64,000 nucleotides of DNA from assembly GCF_003224335.1 (NCBI RefSeq), contig NZ_QKLF01000002.1, forward strand, positions 1 through 64,000, written 5' to 3'. This stretch comes from Curtobacterium sp. MCJR17_055. GTDB taxonomy: Bacteria > Actinomycetota > Actinomycetes > Actinomycetales > Microbacteriaceae. The notes below the pieces were generated by a model. It saw only the letters and a program-made list of their open reading frames with translations. It searched no databases and was not told the origin of the DNA. Both the position numbers and the translations under genes were made by a program. Positions within the stretch are counted from its first letter, which is position 1; every line of letters starts with the position of its first letter. Positions 26,605 through 35,264 of this stretch are shown piece after piece.

Positions 26605-26776
26605 GTTTCCTCCTCTACTCGGTTACTCCCCTTGCCGTCGACTTCAGCGACGCGCCTCATGCACGTCGTCGATCAGGACACCGACCTTGCGTTCGCCTGC
26701 ATGACCATAATCACCACGACGAACACCAATCGTCGCCGCTGACCTTTCCCGCTTCCGCTGTTCACCGCGTCCGGCG

Positions 26777-27191
26777 CTAGTGCACCTTCACGACCGCTGG
26801 AGTTCGCAGGACGCGAAGCACGCTTCGGAAGGACGCCTCTCCCATCTCGAACTCGTACTGCTGCCCGGCTCGAACTTCCGTGCGATCACATTGCGGTTCT
26901 TCGCAGTCACTCCACTTCGCACGACGAGCGCCCCGCGACAGACGGAGCGCACCACCACCCGGTCGTAGGACACTCCACGCCCCTCCCCGAGGTGGATGAC
27001 CGCACCCCGCCCTCTGCTGAGATGACCCTGCCTCGCACGGCGATCGGATGTGTCCGGTCCCAGGCAGAGCCCCCGACTTGCACCACCAGGATCATGATCG
27101 GCATGAGCGCGAAGCGCCAGAACCCGGATCGCGCGCCTTCGCTTCGTGCTCCTCGTCGGAGGAACACCGTCAGGCACCCTGGTCCCACCAT
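26777..27191 (-). pseudogene. broken YDxAH family paralogue 3
   Basis: Pieces of the family domain lie in successive frames. The first gives a hydrophobic helix (FALMPIMILVVQVGG), WDRTHPIAVRGRV and SSTSGRGV; the second SYDRVVV, VCRGALVVRSGVTAKNRN and KFEPG; the third QQYEFEMGEASFRS ending at 26777. Each joint needs one missing base, at a short G run near 26967 and another near 26861, and a further shift near the N-terminus is possible. The first conserved cysteine is replaced by arginine. Either the gene has decayed or G-run indels were miscalled. Confidence 0.6.
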
Positions 27192-27215
27192 TCCTTATTC
27201 GTCGCCCGGCCGTCT

Positions 27216-27506
27216 TCAGTCAGCGGCTCCGTCGGTGACGCTACGCATCCCAAATGCAAGGGTCAGGGCCAGGGCAGGGCGAAGAATACGACCACGATCC
27301 CTGAGTTCCAGATTGCCGCGATCCGGGCCGTCCGGGCCATCTGGCTCGTTAGTCGCCGACGGTGTGGACTCAGCCGCTGAACATCTCCCAGGCAGCGTCG
27401 CCGATACCTCGGACAGCGACGCCGGACGCATTCGAGCCCCAAAAAAGCGACCCTGCTGCTGCGTACTGAACAGTCCGTCAGCGGTTTGTGGCTGCGTATG
27501 AGGCAT
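27216..27506 (-). pseudogene. possible decayed small gene in the immunity-like array
   Basis: A 96-codon frame starts MPHTQPQTADGLFSTQQQ at 27506 and has a Gly-Pro-Asp repeat (EPDGPDGPD). An alternative frame over the same bases contains a membrane-helix-like stretch (IAAIWNSGIVVVFFALPW) just where the family would be expected to cross the membrane. This suggests compensating frameshifts, but I cannot decide whether any version is expressed. The remaining bases from 27192 to 27553 show nothing else. Confidence 0.3.
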
Positions 27507-27553
27507 CTTCCCCAACTGTCGTCGGCTGTCACCCCTCGGCGGACGACGAGGGT

Positions 27554-28027
27554 TCAGGCTCGTTGGAAGTCCTGCACGAAGACCGCCTGACGGATGGTGT
27601 TCAGGAAGGGGTGCAGCCGGTACGAACCTGCACCGACATTGAACTTCCACGTCGTCCCGGGCGCGAAGCCGTCGGTGATTGATTCTTTGTTGTCCCTCGT
27701 CACGCCCCAGCGCAACGTCAACGTCCCGCAGCCAGAAGTCTCGATCACGACCTGATTGGTCGATGAACCGATGCCCCTGACCGAGTGCGACGAACCAACG
27801 CCGATCCGTGCCGAGAGCACTTTGCACGACACCTCGACCCGATGAGCCGCGTCGTAGACCTTCAGCGTGATCGGGCCGACGAAGATCACGAGCACTGGGA
27901 CCAGGACGACCAGGACGACCAGGACGACCAGGACGACCAGGACGAGGATCCCGATCGCGACGAGACGATCACGTCGCTTCGAGCGACTCGGCTTCCCACT
28001 GGCATCGGTCTTCGTGAATACCGCCAT
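27554..28027 (-). CDS. small membrane protein, YDxAH family paralogue 2 (putative immunity protein)
   Basis: A 157-residue paralogue. A basic N-terminus (SGKPSRSKRRDR) leads to an unusually long hydrophobic segment of about 30 residues built on repeated VLV units, encoded by six perfect 9-bp repeats. The external domain has VYDAAH, cysteine in VSCKV, RGIGSSTNQV, SGCGTLTLRWGVTRDN and FAPGTTWKF. GAGGGGAACGACC before the ATG at 28027 supports that start. Repeat changes would lengthen or shorten the helix three residues at a time without a frameshift. The immunity role is inferred from its position after the Rhs gene. Confidence 0.68.
   Translation of the reverse strand: MAVFTKTDASGKPSRSKRRDRLVAIGILVLVVLVVLVVLVVLVPVLVIFVGPITLKVYDAAHRVEVSCKVLSARIGVGSSHSVRGIGSSTNQVVIETSGCGTLTLRWGVTRDNKESITDGFAPGTTWKFNVGAGSYRLHPFLNTIRQAVFVQDFQRA
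27901..27954 (-). repeat. six perfect 9-bp repeats inside a membrane-helix coding segment
   Basis: The unit CCAGGACGA (plus strand) is repeated six times without change. On the coding strand each copy encodes three hydrophobic residues (Val-Leu-Val). It is a slippage-prone microsatellite that keeps frame. Confidence 0.9.
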
Positions 28028-28309
28028 GGTCGTTCCCCTCGCCGTTCGGATCAGCGGCGAACTGGGTGCAGCGGACCTGTTCGTCCGCTCGCGCCAGAGA
28101 TCGCGCCGTTGATCCCGTCCTGCAGATAGTCTCGTGGATCCTTCCGAACGAGCACGTCGTTCACCACGCCGCCCGCCCCTCCCGCGACGTGGTCGACGAC
28201 GGTGCTTCACCGGGCGACGTCCCGAGCCATGGCGTGGTCGCCGCTCTGGATGTGTCGTCCGGTGGGGATGGGAAGCCGGACCAAGCGGCGACCTCGGCGC
28301 AACAAGACA

Positions 28310-28677
28310 TCAGCGCCTCGTCGCCTCTCGAGTACGAAGAGACCTGAGATGCCCTCCGAGCACTGCGCTGCCGAAAGCACTCAGGATGTAGCTGGGGATG
28401 AGGACCAACCAGATTCCGCCGATCTGGCGACTGATGAACATCAGAGCAATCATCGAGATCACCAGCACCGGCGTACCGATGCTCGCGCGGCAGAGATAAA
28501 AACCCCTCCGATGAAGATCAGACCGCCAGCGGCACCGGTCAGTGCGACGGGGAGAACGCCGCCAACGCGATCACCGACGGAAATAACGGGGAACAAGACT
28601 GCCGCCAGTACCGCAACAGATGCCAAAACGAGCGCACTTGACTGCTGGAAAGTGCCAGAGTCAAGCTTCGGACTCAT
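28310..28677 (-). pseudogene. frameshifted multi-pass membrane protein gene
   Basis: The first 67 codons from ATG 28677 encode a membrane protein (ALVLASVAVLAAVLFPVI, VALTGAAGGLIFIGGVFI) that runs into a stop just after AARASVRRCW. Shifting by one base near 28479 restores a long hydrophobic continuation (IGTPVLVISMIALMF, GGIWLVLIPSYILSAF) ending GGHLRSLRTREATRR at 28310. One missing base therefore appears to split a roughly 120-residue, four-helix protein. It is unrelated to the YDxAH family. It is either a real mutation or a sequencing indel. Confidence 0.55.
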
Positions 28678-28802
28678 CGTGCCGTTCCGATCCCGAAAAT
28701 ATCACGAATTGATCCTGGTCCCACCCCGGTCGCCACCCCAAGGTGGCCGACTTACTGAGTCGCTCAGCGCTTTCTCCTCGACTGAGCAGCGCTCCACTCG
28801 CT

Positions 28803-29225
28803 TCAAGCACGACGGTAGGAGAGCAACTCAGGCGAGGCCCCGAACAGCTTCAACAAACCGCGCACCTTGAGCGATCCATCCCCGGCCTCGAACTCGTACT
28901 CAGCTCCGGTCTCGAACCTGGATGCAACGTCGCGGCTGTTGTCCGCAGTGACGCCGGTGCGCAACACGAACTTGCCGCAATCGCTCGACTCGATGACGAC
29001 TTGCGGGATGGACGCGCCGACCCCTTTCGCCGAGCGAGTGGAACCGGTGCTCGCTTTCGCGGAGGAGACCTCACAGGTCAACGTGACGTTGTGCGCGTTG
29101 TCGTATGACCGAAGCACCGCGGGGCCAGCGAGGAAGAACGCACTCACGAAGACGATCAGGAAAGCCCAGAGCAGGAACAATACCCATGCCTTGGTCTTCG
29201 ACATCTTCCGTCTCGCTGCAGTCAC
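28803..29225 (-). CDS. small membrane protein, YDxAH family paralogue 1 (putative immunity protein to the Rhs protein)
   Basis: A 140-residue paralogue directly after the Rhs gene, 48 bases from its stop. A basic N-terminus (TAARRKMSKTK) precedes one membrane helix (AWVLFLLWAFLIVFVSAFFL). The external domain has SYDNAH, cysteine in LTCEV, KGVGASIPQV, DCGKFVLRTGVTADN and SRFETGAEYEFEAGDGS. The GTG at 29225 has GGGAG upstream at good spacing; a TTG at 29240 and an ATG at 29204 are alternatives. As the first gene after the toxin candidate it is the best guess for the cognate immunity protein, but no known immunity family was recognised. Confidence 0.7.
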   Translation of the reverse strand: MTAARRKMSKTKAWVLFLLWAFLIVFVSAFFLAGPAVLRSYDNAHNVTLTCEVSSAKASTGSTRSAKGVGASIPQVVIESSDCGKFVLRTGVTADNSRDVASRFETGAEYEFEAGDGSLKVRGLLKLFGASPELLSYRRA

Positions 29226-29273
29226 CAATACGTCTCCCAAGAACTCGGTACGATCGCCCGTGCGTCCAGTTTG

Positions 29274-32200
29274 TCAGCCAGCGGAGTGAACGGGCTTCGT
29301 CGGCCCCTCCCCGCCGGACACAGCACCTCCGAAGAACGTTGTGCCGAAGTCCTGCGCGACACCGTCTCCGCCCGGGCGGACGGCCTCGTTCACGACAGCA
29401 CCGACCCCACCGACGAAGCGGTCGGTGATGTCACCCGTCACGGCGTTCCACCGCGAGACGGCGCTGGGCAGCTCATGTCCGACCCATCCTTCGGGGACAT
29501 CCGGGCCGATCGGCAGCTTCGAGACGAGAGGGCTGAGAGCGCTTGATGCAACGCTCGTTCCTGCGCCCACCCCGAACCCAGTCGCGGCGGCATTTACGTA
29601 CCCCAAGGCGCTCTTGTCAGTGATCTGCGGGTCGATCGCATAGCTCCCGACGTTCGACGTTGCCCCCGAAAGCCCCGACGCAACGGCAGCCCGACCTGTC
29701 GAGCCAATGGCTGTGGTCGCTGCTTGGCGGAGGGCAGGCTGCGAGATCCGAGCAATCTGCGGCGTGACGGCTTGCGTGATCTTCGGAGCCCACTGTGCAA
29801 GCTTCGCCGCGGCGCCACCGCCGACCGCCCCGGCGACTCCCCCGATCACGGTGTCCAATCCGACCGCACCCCAATCAACCCTGCCGTCAGCTCCCTTGTT
29901 CGACTGGATCGAAAGCCCGCCGGAGAGGGCGGCTCCTGCACCAGCCGCCATCGCGATCGCGACGATTGGCCCGACCGGGGTCACCATCGACGCGATCGTC
30001 AGCCCGATCCCGACGCCGACCGCCACAGCTGCGATCTCGTCGGCGTGCTCATCCGCCCAGTCCTTGAGACCGCCCTGGTGCGCATCCCGGTACGCCTGCA
30101 GGTCCTTGTCCGTCGCCGGCCGCAGCCCGAGCGGGTCGACCGCGTGCAGCGGGTCGTTCCCCGCGTACGAGTAGGGGTTCCCCGACCACCCAGCTCCGAC
30201 GACCGGCGCGAGCGGGTCCGTCGACAGGAAGCCCTTCGCCACGGGGTCGTACACCCGTGCCCCGAGCCACTCCATCCCCCCGATGCTCAGGCTTCCGCCC
30301 GGGGTCAGCCCGACTCCGGACGGCAGCGCAGCGCCGCCGTCGATCCCGCTCGTCGATGCGAGGAGCGCCCAGGGATCGGTCGCGTCGGTCGCACGCGCCC
30401 CGCGCCAGTTCCCTGCTGTCCAGCTCCCGTCGACGGCGAGGATCCCGCCCGGGGCTTCCAGCACCGGCGTCGCGCCGACCGAGGTCAGGACCGGGACACC
30501 TGCTGCGGTGTCCCACCAGGTGTCGACTCCTCCGACTTCCGCGACCTCGCCCAGAGCGTCGGTCCACACCTCGAGCCGGCCGGTCTCGTCGTACGTCGCG
30601 TCCCGCTCGAAGACTCCGGCCAGGAACCCGAGGTCCGACCAGGCGTACTCGGTGGTCGAACCGTCCGGAGCAGTCCGCCGGACGCGCCGTCCGAGTCCGT
30701 CGTGCACGTACTCGGTCCGCGCACCGTCAGCACCGGTGGTGGCGACGAGTTGCCCGGCAGCGTCGTACTCGTGCCGGAGTTCCGCATCGTCGACGGTCTC
30801 GGCGACGAGGCGTCCTGCTGCGTCGTACCGCCAGGTCCGACCACGGCCGCCGTCGTCGAGTGCGCTGACGAGTTGCGCCGCGGCGTCGTGGACGTAGGTC
30901 CGGTGACCGTCCGCGCCGGTGATCGCCGCGATGCGGTCGTCCTCGTCGTGGTCGATGCGGGTCGTCGTGCCACCCTCCGGCGTGGTCACGGTGTGTTCGA
31001 CGAGCGACCCGCGCTCGTACGACCACGACTGGACGACGTCACCGGTCGAGGCCTGGACGATGCGCCCGAGGGTGTCCAGGGTGAACGCGGCGGGCGCGAG
31101 TCCTTCCCGTTCGACGCCGACGACGCGGCCGGCGGCGTCCCTGCGCCATGTCGTGCGGTTGCCGTCGGGGTCCGTACGGGCAGCACGACGGCCGTCGACG
31201 TCGTACTCCCAGGACATCGCCTGCCCGCCCCGGCTCCGCCGGACGAGCAGACCCCGCCGGTCGAAGCACAGCTCGTGCTCGATGTCCCGACCAGGGCCAC
31301 GCGTGTGGTCGGTGACGACGACGGTCCGTCGAGCTCTGTCGTGCGCGGTCTCCGCCACGAGGGCGCCGTCCACAAAGATCCGCTGTTCACGTCCTGCTGC
31401 GTCGTACGCCCACTCGACGACCCCGCCGTCGGGGTCCGTCTGCTGGATGCGGCGACCGGCGTCGTCGAGTCGTGCGGTGGTCGTCCTGCCCAACGGATCC
31501 GTGATGCCGATCAGCCGTCCGGCAGCGTCGTAGGCGTACCGGGTGACACCACCCACCGGGTCGGTCGCGCTGGTCAGGCGCCCGTCGGCGTCGTACGTGT
31601 AGGCGGTCACTCCGCCCAGGCCGTTCTCGGCCTCGACGAGCTGGCCCGCGGCGTCGTAGCGGAACCGACGTCGACCGTGACGTGCGTCGTGGACGGAGAC
31701 GAGCCTCCCGGCCGCGTCCCAGCGGTAGCGAGCCGTTCCTTCTCCGGGTGCGGTCCGCGCGACGACGCGTCCGACGACGTCGTACTCGATGCGCTCGACG
31801 TCACCCGTCGGCAAGATCCGCGCGACGACCCGTGAGTCTGCGTCGTAGGTGATCGTCGTCCGCGCCCCGAGTGGGTCGGTGGCGGCCGAAGGCCGGCCAC
31901 AGGCGTCGTACTCGTAGGTCGTCCGCCCACCGCTCGGCGACGTGATCGCGCTGATCCGGCCACTCGGGTCGCGCTCGATACGGGTGAGGCCACCCTCACC
32001 GTCCACCAGCTCGACCGGTCGGCCACAAGCGTCGTACGTCACGAGTTCGGAACCGGTCTCGTCGGACGTCACCTCGACGGGCCGTCCGAACTCGTCGGAC
32101 CGGACGGTGGTCGTCGCGAACGCGTCCGACAACGTGGAGATGCCAGTGGCCGGGTCCTCCGAGAACTCCTTGCGGACTCCGGTGGGGTCGGTCACGGCGT

Positions 32201-34667
32201 GCAGGTCGCCGTTGACCCCGTACTCCCGGCGCCACACTGCGCCGGTGGGGTCGACGACGGACTGGAGGCGCGACAAGGCGTCGTGCGCGAAGGTCCAGGA
32301 CGCGCCGCTCGGCAGGGTGACCTGCAGCGGGTTGGCCTGGTCGTCGTAGGTCCGGCGGGTGGTCCGTCCGAGCGCGTCGGTCGTGGAGGCGAGTTCACCG
32401 TCCGCCCCGTAGGCGAGGACGGTCCGCGCATCGATCGGGTCGGTCACGGCGCTGACGCGTCCACCCGCGGTGTACTCGACCGTCCACGTCGCGCCGTCGG
32501 GGTCACGGCGAGCGACGACCTGACCGGCGGCACCGTAGCGGTACTCCGTGCGGGCGCCGGTGGGGCTGATGGTCGCGACGGCGTGACCGGCGGCGTCCCG
32601 CTCGATCCGTGCGACGTGCCCGGCAGCGTTGGTCACGGCGACGAGCTCGCCCGACGCGTCGTGGTCGAGGCTGAGCGTGACACCGGTGGGGTCGACGACC
32701 CGGAGGAGCAGGCCGTGGTCCCACGTGAGTTCGGTTCGTCCGCCCATCGGGTCGATGACGACCGACGGGTCACGCTCGTCACCGTCGTACTCGTACGTGA
32801 CGACGCTGCCGCTCTCCGTGACCACGGTCGTGACGCGGTCGGCGTCGTCGTAGCCGTACGTCAGGTCCCCACCGGTCGGCGTGACCGTCCGCGTACGGCG
32901 GCCTCGCGCGTCGTAGGCGTGCACGGTGACCGAACCGTCGCGTTCCGTCGCTGACACGAGGTTGCCGTGCGGGTCGTAGCTCATCGACTGTCGACGGTCA
33001 TCCGAGTCGATGATCCCGACGAGTCGACCCTTCGGGTCCGCGATCCAGGCGTTCGAACGCGTCCCGTCCTGGTCGGAGACCACGGTCACGCGGCCGGGGA
33101 GGTAGGCGAACCGGACTCGGCGGCCGTGCGGGCTGGTCTGCTCGACGACACGACGCTGCGCGTCGTACACGTTGTCGACCTCGAGCACGCCGTCGGCACT
33201 CGTGACCGTCACGATGAGGTCGTCCTCGTCCCAGCCGTACGTCCTGGTCCCGAGCGGGGTCGCGGCCGAGACCAGGCGCCCTCGGTCGTCGTACCCGTAC
33301 TCCACCCGACGTCCGTCGGAGGCCCGCAGCACGGCGACACGACCGTCGACGTACTCGATGTCCACGAAGCGACCGCGTTCGTGGCGGAGACGCACGACGG
33401 CGTCGGAAGCGTCCCGTTCCACCGCCACGGCTGTTCCGGGTCCGGCGCTCTCGCCGACCCAGAGACCAGTCGGGGTGAAGTCGATACGACCACCCTCGTT
33501 GTCCCGCACGACCAGGAGGTCTGCCTCCGTCGTGAGCCACCGGTTCTCGCCGACGCCGCGCGCCCAACCGGTGCCGGCCCGGGGGAAGCGGACGAGCCGG
33601 CCGTCGGCACCGACGAAGGACGCGCCCTCGTCGTCGAGGAGCAGGCGGGTCTCGAGGACGGACGCCCACCCCGGGCCGAAGACCCCGACCCGCTGGTCGA
33701 GGGAGTTGTACATGCGCGAGACCCTGAGGGACGCGGATGCGCCGTCGAAGGAGAGGTCGAGCTCTGGCTCGAGGAAGTTGCCGGTCGTCGTGTTGACCGG
33801 GTCCATCGAGTAACCGGTCGTCGGCTGCGCGCCGTAGGCGGTGGGCGGATCGATCTGCAGGTCGGTCCGGTTGGCCGACACGCCCGCGGCCTGCAGAGCT
33901 GCGCCGAGCGCTGCGTCGGACACGGTCGAGACCGCGCCTTCACCCCCGGCGGCGGCGAAGGCGTCGGCGATGGTCTTCGCCCAGGCGACGTCCTGGTCGT
34001 TGGCTGCGAGCCACCGCTCGAAGCCGGTGACGAGCCCGTCCGCGTTGATCGTGCCCCAGGAGCACAGGGACGCGAAGTCGGACAGCTTGCCCCGGAGCAG
34101 CCCGGGCTTCCCGGACAGCTCGGAGTTCAACGACGCCGAGCCCGTGGCGAAGGACCGGAGGTCTTCCGGCTTCGCGGACGACGTCCCGCCCCCGCCGCCG
34201 CCGGAACCCGGGGAAGGCGTCTGCCTCGGCTTCGGCTGCATCTCCGCGGGGCCGAACGGAGGCGCGGGCTTGTTCTCGATGTCCGGCGGGTTCCCGGTGC
34301 CGAACGTGTCGTCCCACCACTTCTCGAACCCGTTGCGTTCAGCCTGCTGCTCCTGCCACTCACGGGCCTGGCGACGCCGTTCGCGTTCTTCTGCGGCGAG
34401 CTTCTTCATCTGGTCGACCCACCCCGCGACCGTGCGCATCAGGTCTGAGAGGGTCGTACCGTCGCTCTTCGCGATCGTCGCGTTCTCGGTGAACAGCTGC
34501 GAGAAGTGGCCGCGGAACTCCTGCGAGGCCGTCGACACGTACGACTGACGACTCCCGATCTGACCGTCGATCGCACTCGCCGCGCCGCGCATGGCGCTGG
34601 CGAGCGCATCAGCGGTGGCGTCGTCGAACTCGATCGGATCGGTGTTGGCGTGCAGCTGTCCTGACAC
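29274..34667 (-). CDS. Rhs/YD-repeat protein, T7SS-associated polymorphic toxin candidate
   Basis: A 1797-residue protein. The first 110 residues form a helical hairpin-like region without WxG (EFRGHFSQLF), fitting T7SS export domains. A Pro/Gly-rich linker and a DUF6531-type segment (DPVNTTTGNFLEPELDLSF) near residue 289 follow. Dozens of YD repeats (YDAAGRLV type) fill about 420-1450, and the Rhs core closes with VYDPVAKGFLSTDPLAP near 1480 and NDPLHAVDPLGLRP near 1514. The last 280 residues are Ala/Gly-rich and hydrophobic (AAVAVGVGIGLTIASMV, IVAIAMAAGAGAALSGG) with no recognised nuclease. The GTG at 34667 follows GGGGGGA. A membrane-active tip is an inference. Confidence 0.85.
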   Translation of the reverse strand: MSGQLHANTDPIEFDDATADALASAMRGAASAIDGQIGSRQSYVSTASQEFRGHFSQLFTENATIAKSDGTTLSDLMRTVAGWVDQMKKLAAEERERRRQAREWQEQQAERNGFEKWWDDTFGTGNPPDIENKPAPPFGPAEMQPKPRQTPSPGSGGGGGGTSSAKPEDLRSFATGSASLNSELSGKPGLLRGKLSDFASLCSWGTINADGLVTGFERWLAANDQDVAWAKTIADAFAAAGGEGAVSTVSDAALGAALQAAGVSANRTDLQIDPPTAYGAQPTTGYSMDPVNTTTGNFLEPELDLSFDGASASLRVSRMYNSLDQRVGVFGPGWASVLETRLLLDDEGASFVGADGRLVRFPRAGTGWARGVGENRWLTTEADLLVVRDNEGGRIDFTPTGLWVGESAGPGTAVAVERDASDAVVRLRHERGRFVDIEYVDGRVAVLRASDGRRVEYGYDDRGRLVSAATPLGTRTYGWDEDDLIVTVTSADGVLEVDNVYDAQRRVVEQTSPHGRRVRFAYLPGRVTVVSDQDGTRSNAWIADPKGRLVGIIDSDDRRQSMSYDPHGNLVSATERDGSVTVHAYDARGRRTRTVTPTGGDLTYGYDDADRVTTVVTESGSVVTYEYDGDERDPSVVIDPMGGRTELTWDHGLLLRVVDPTGVTLSLDHDASGELVAVTNAAGHVARIERDAAGHAVATISPTGARTEYRYGAAGQVVARRDPDGATWTVEYTAGGRVSAVTDPIDARTVLAYGADGELASTTDALGRTTRRTYDDQANPLQVTLPSGASWTFAHDALSRLQSVVDPTGAVWRREYGVNGDLHAVTDPTGVRKEFSEDPATGISTLSDAFATTTVRSDEFGRPVEVTSDETGSELVTYDACGRPVELVDGEGGLTRIERDPSGRISAITSPSGGRTTYEYDACGRPSAATDPLGARTTITYDADSRVVARILPTGDVERIEYDVVGRVVARTAPGEGTARYRWDAAGRLVSVHDARHGRRRFRYDAAGQLVEAENGLGGVTAYTYDADGRLTSATDPVGGVTRYAYDAAGRLIGITDPLGRTTTARLDDAGRRIQQTDPDGGVVEWAYDAAGREQRIFVDGALVAETAHDRARRTVVVTDHTRGPGRDIEHELCFDRRGLLVRRSRGGQAMSWEYDVDGRRAARTDPDGNRTTWRRDAAGRVVGVEREGLAPAAFTLDTLGRIVQASTGDVVQSWSYERGSLVEHTVTTPEGGTTTRIDHDEDDRIAAITGADGHRTYVHDAAAQLVSALDDGGRGRTWRYDAAGRLVAETVDDAELRHEYDAAGQLVATTGADGARTEYVHDGLGRRVRRTAPDGSTTEYAWSDLGFLAGVFERDATYDETGRLEVWTDALGEVAEVGGVDTWWDTAAGVPVLTSVGATPVLEAPGGILAVDGSWTAGNWRGARATDATDPWALLASTSGIDGGAALPSGVGLTPGGSLSIGGMEWLGARVYDPVAKGFLSTDPLAPVVGAGWSGNPYSYAGNDPLHAVDPLGLRPATDKDLQAYRDAHQGGLKDWADEHADEIAAVAVGVGIGLTIASMVTPVGPIVAIAMAAGAGAALSGGLSIQSNKGADGRVDWGAVGLDTVIGGVAGAVGGGAAAKLAQWAPKITQAVTPQIARISQPALRQAATTAIGSTGRAAVASGLSGATSNVGSYAIDPQITDKSALGYVNAAATGFGVGAGTSVASSALSPLVSKLPIGPDVPEGWVGHELPSAVSRWNAVTGDITDRFVGGVGAVVNEAVRPGGDGVAQDFGTTFFGGAVSGGEGPTKPVHSAG

Positions 34668-34773
34668 GGTTGTCGTCCCCCCGGAAGAAGTGGTGCTGGT
34701 CGTGATGGTCCGCGTCGAACGCGGGAACCCGGGCCGTCGAACCAGTCGACGACCCGGGCGTTGTCGGTCGGTG

Positions 34774-35055
34774 TTACGCGCCGCCACCCGCGGTGAAGAT
34801 GTCCTGCGAGATCTTGTCGAGCTGCGTGCGGAGCTGCTCGAGCTCCGTCTTCGCCTTGTCCAGCGCAGCCTTGGTCTCCGGCCACGTCGAACCACGGAAG
34901 TTCGACGCCAACGGGCCGTCCCACACGTTCGAGTCGGACAGGATGCGCCCCTGCGCATCGAGCTGCGAGATCTGGTCCGTGAACCCACCGTTCACGATGG
35001 ACTGGATCTGACGGATGGCGGTCTTCGCCTGCTCGGTCGAAAGCACACGCGACAT
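34774..35055 (-). CDS. WXG100 family protein (EsxA-like)
   Basis: A 93-residue helical-hairpin protein of the classic T7SS substrate family. The WxG turn is WDG in SNVWDGPLASNF, central in the chain and flanked by two amphipathic helices (EQAKTAIRQIQSIVNGG and ALDKAKTELEQLRTQLDKI). No signal peptide is present, as expected. GAGGGG lies upstream of the ATG at 35055. It is the first gene of the minus-strand secretion locus, 106 bases before the Rhs gene, and probably acts as secretion partner or chaperone for it. No YxxxD/E export tail was seen. Confidence 0.88.
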   Translation of the reverse strand: MSRVLSTEQAKTAIRQIQSIVNGGFTDQISQLDAQGRILSDSNVWDGPLASNFRGSTWPETKAALDKAKTELEQLRTQLDKISQDIFTAGGGA

Positions 35056-35193
35056 GGTGAACCCCTCTTCTCTTCGTACCTGCACCCCCGCGCAGAAGAT
35101 CCCCCGGAGGCTCTGACGCGCACCACCATACCGAGTCGTCCACCCGCTCGTACCCTCCTGTGCACAGCTGATCCGCCGTCCCGACGACTGCCC

Positions 35194-35211
35194 GTTCACC
35201 CTCTGTCTCCA
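35194..35211 (+). promoter_or_regulatory. possible degenerate PHO box upstream of ppk
   Basis: GTTCACC is followed 11 bp later by GTCTCCA, a partial match to the direct-repeat PHO box seen at phoU and pstS. It lies about 40 bases upstream of the ppk -10 hexamer. Confidence 0.35.
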
Positions 35212-35252
35212 CAGGCGCAACCCGGGCCGCTCCCGGTGCAGGGTGCTGGTGG

Positions 35253-35258
35253 CAGGAT
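35253..35258 (+). promoter_or_regulatory. -10 hexamer CAGGAT of a leaderless ppk promoter
   Basis: CAGGAT, then GTGGCC, then the ATG at 35265. This favours 35265 over the in-frame codon two positions earlier. Confidence 0.5.
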
Positions 35259-35264
35259 GTGGCC

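Noticed and set aside
25637-29225. A mobile element or phage island
   Set aside because: The region looks lower in GC and variable, but no transposase, integrase or flanking direct repeats were found.
29274-34667. Several plus-strand frames of 200-700 codons within the Rhs gene
   Set aside because: They mirror the YD repeats on the opposite strand and change frame with repeat units; the minus-strand frame is continuous with clear Rhs motifs.
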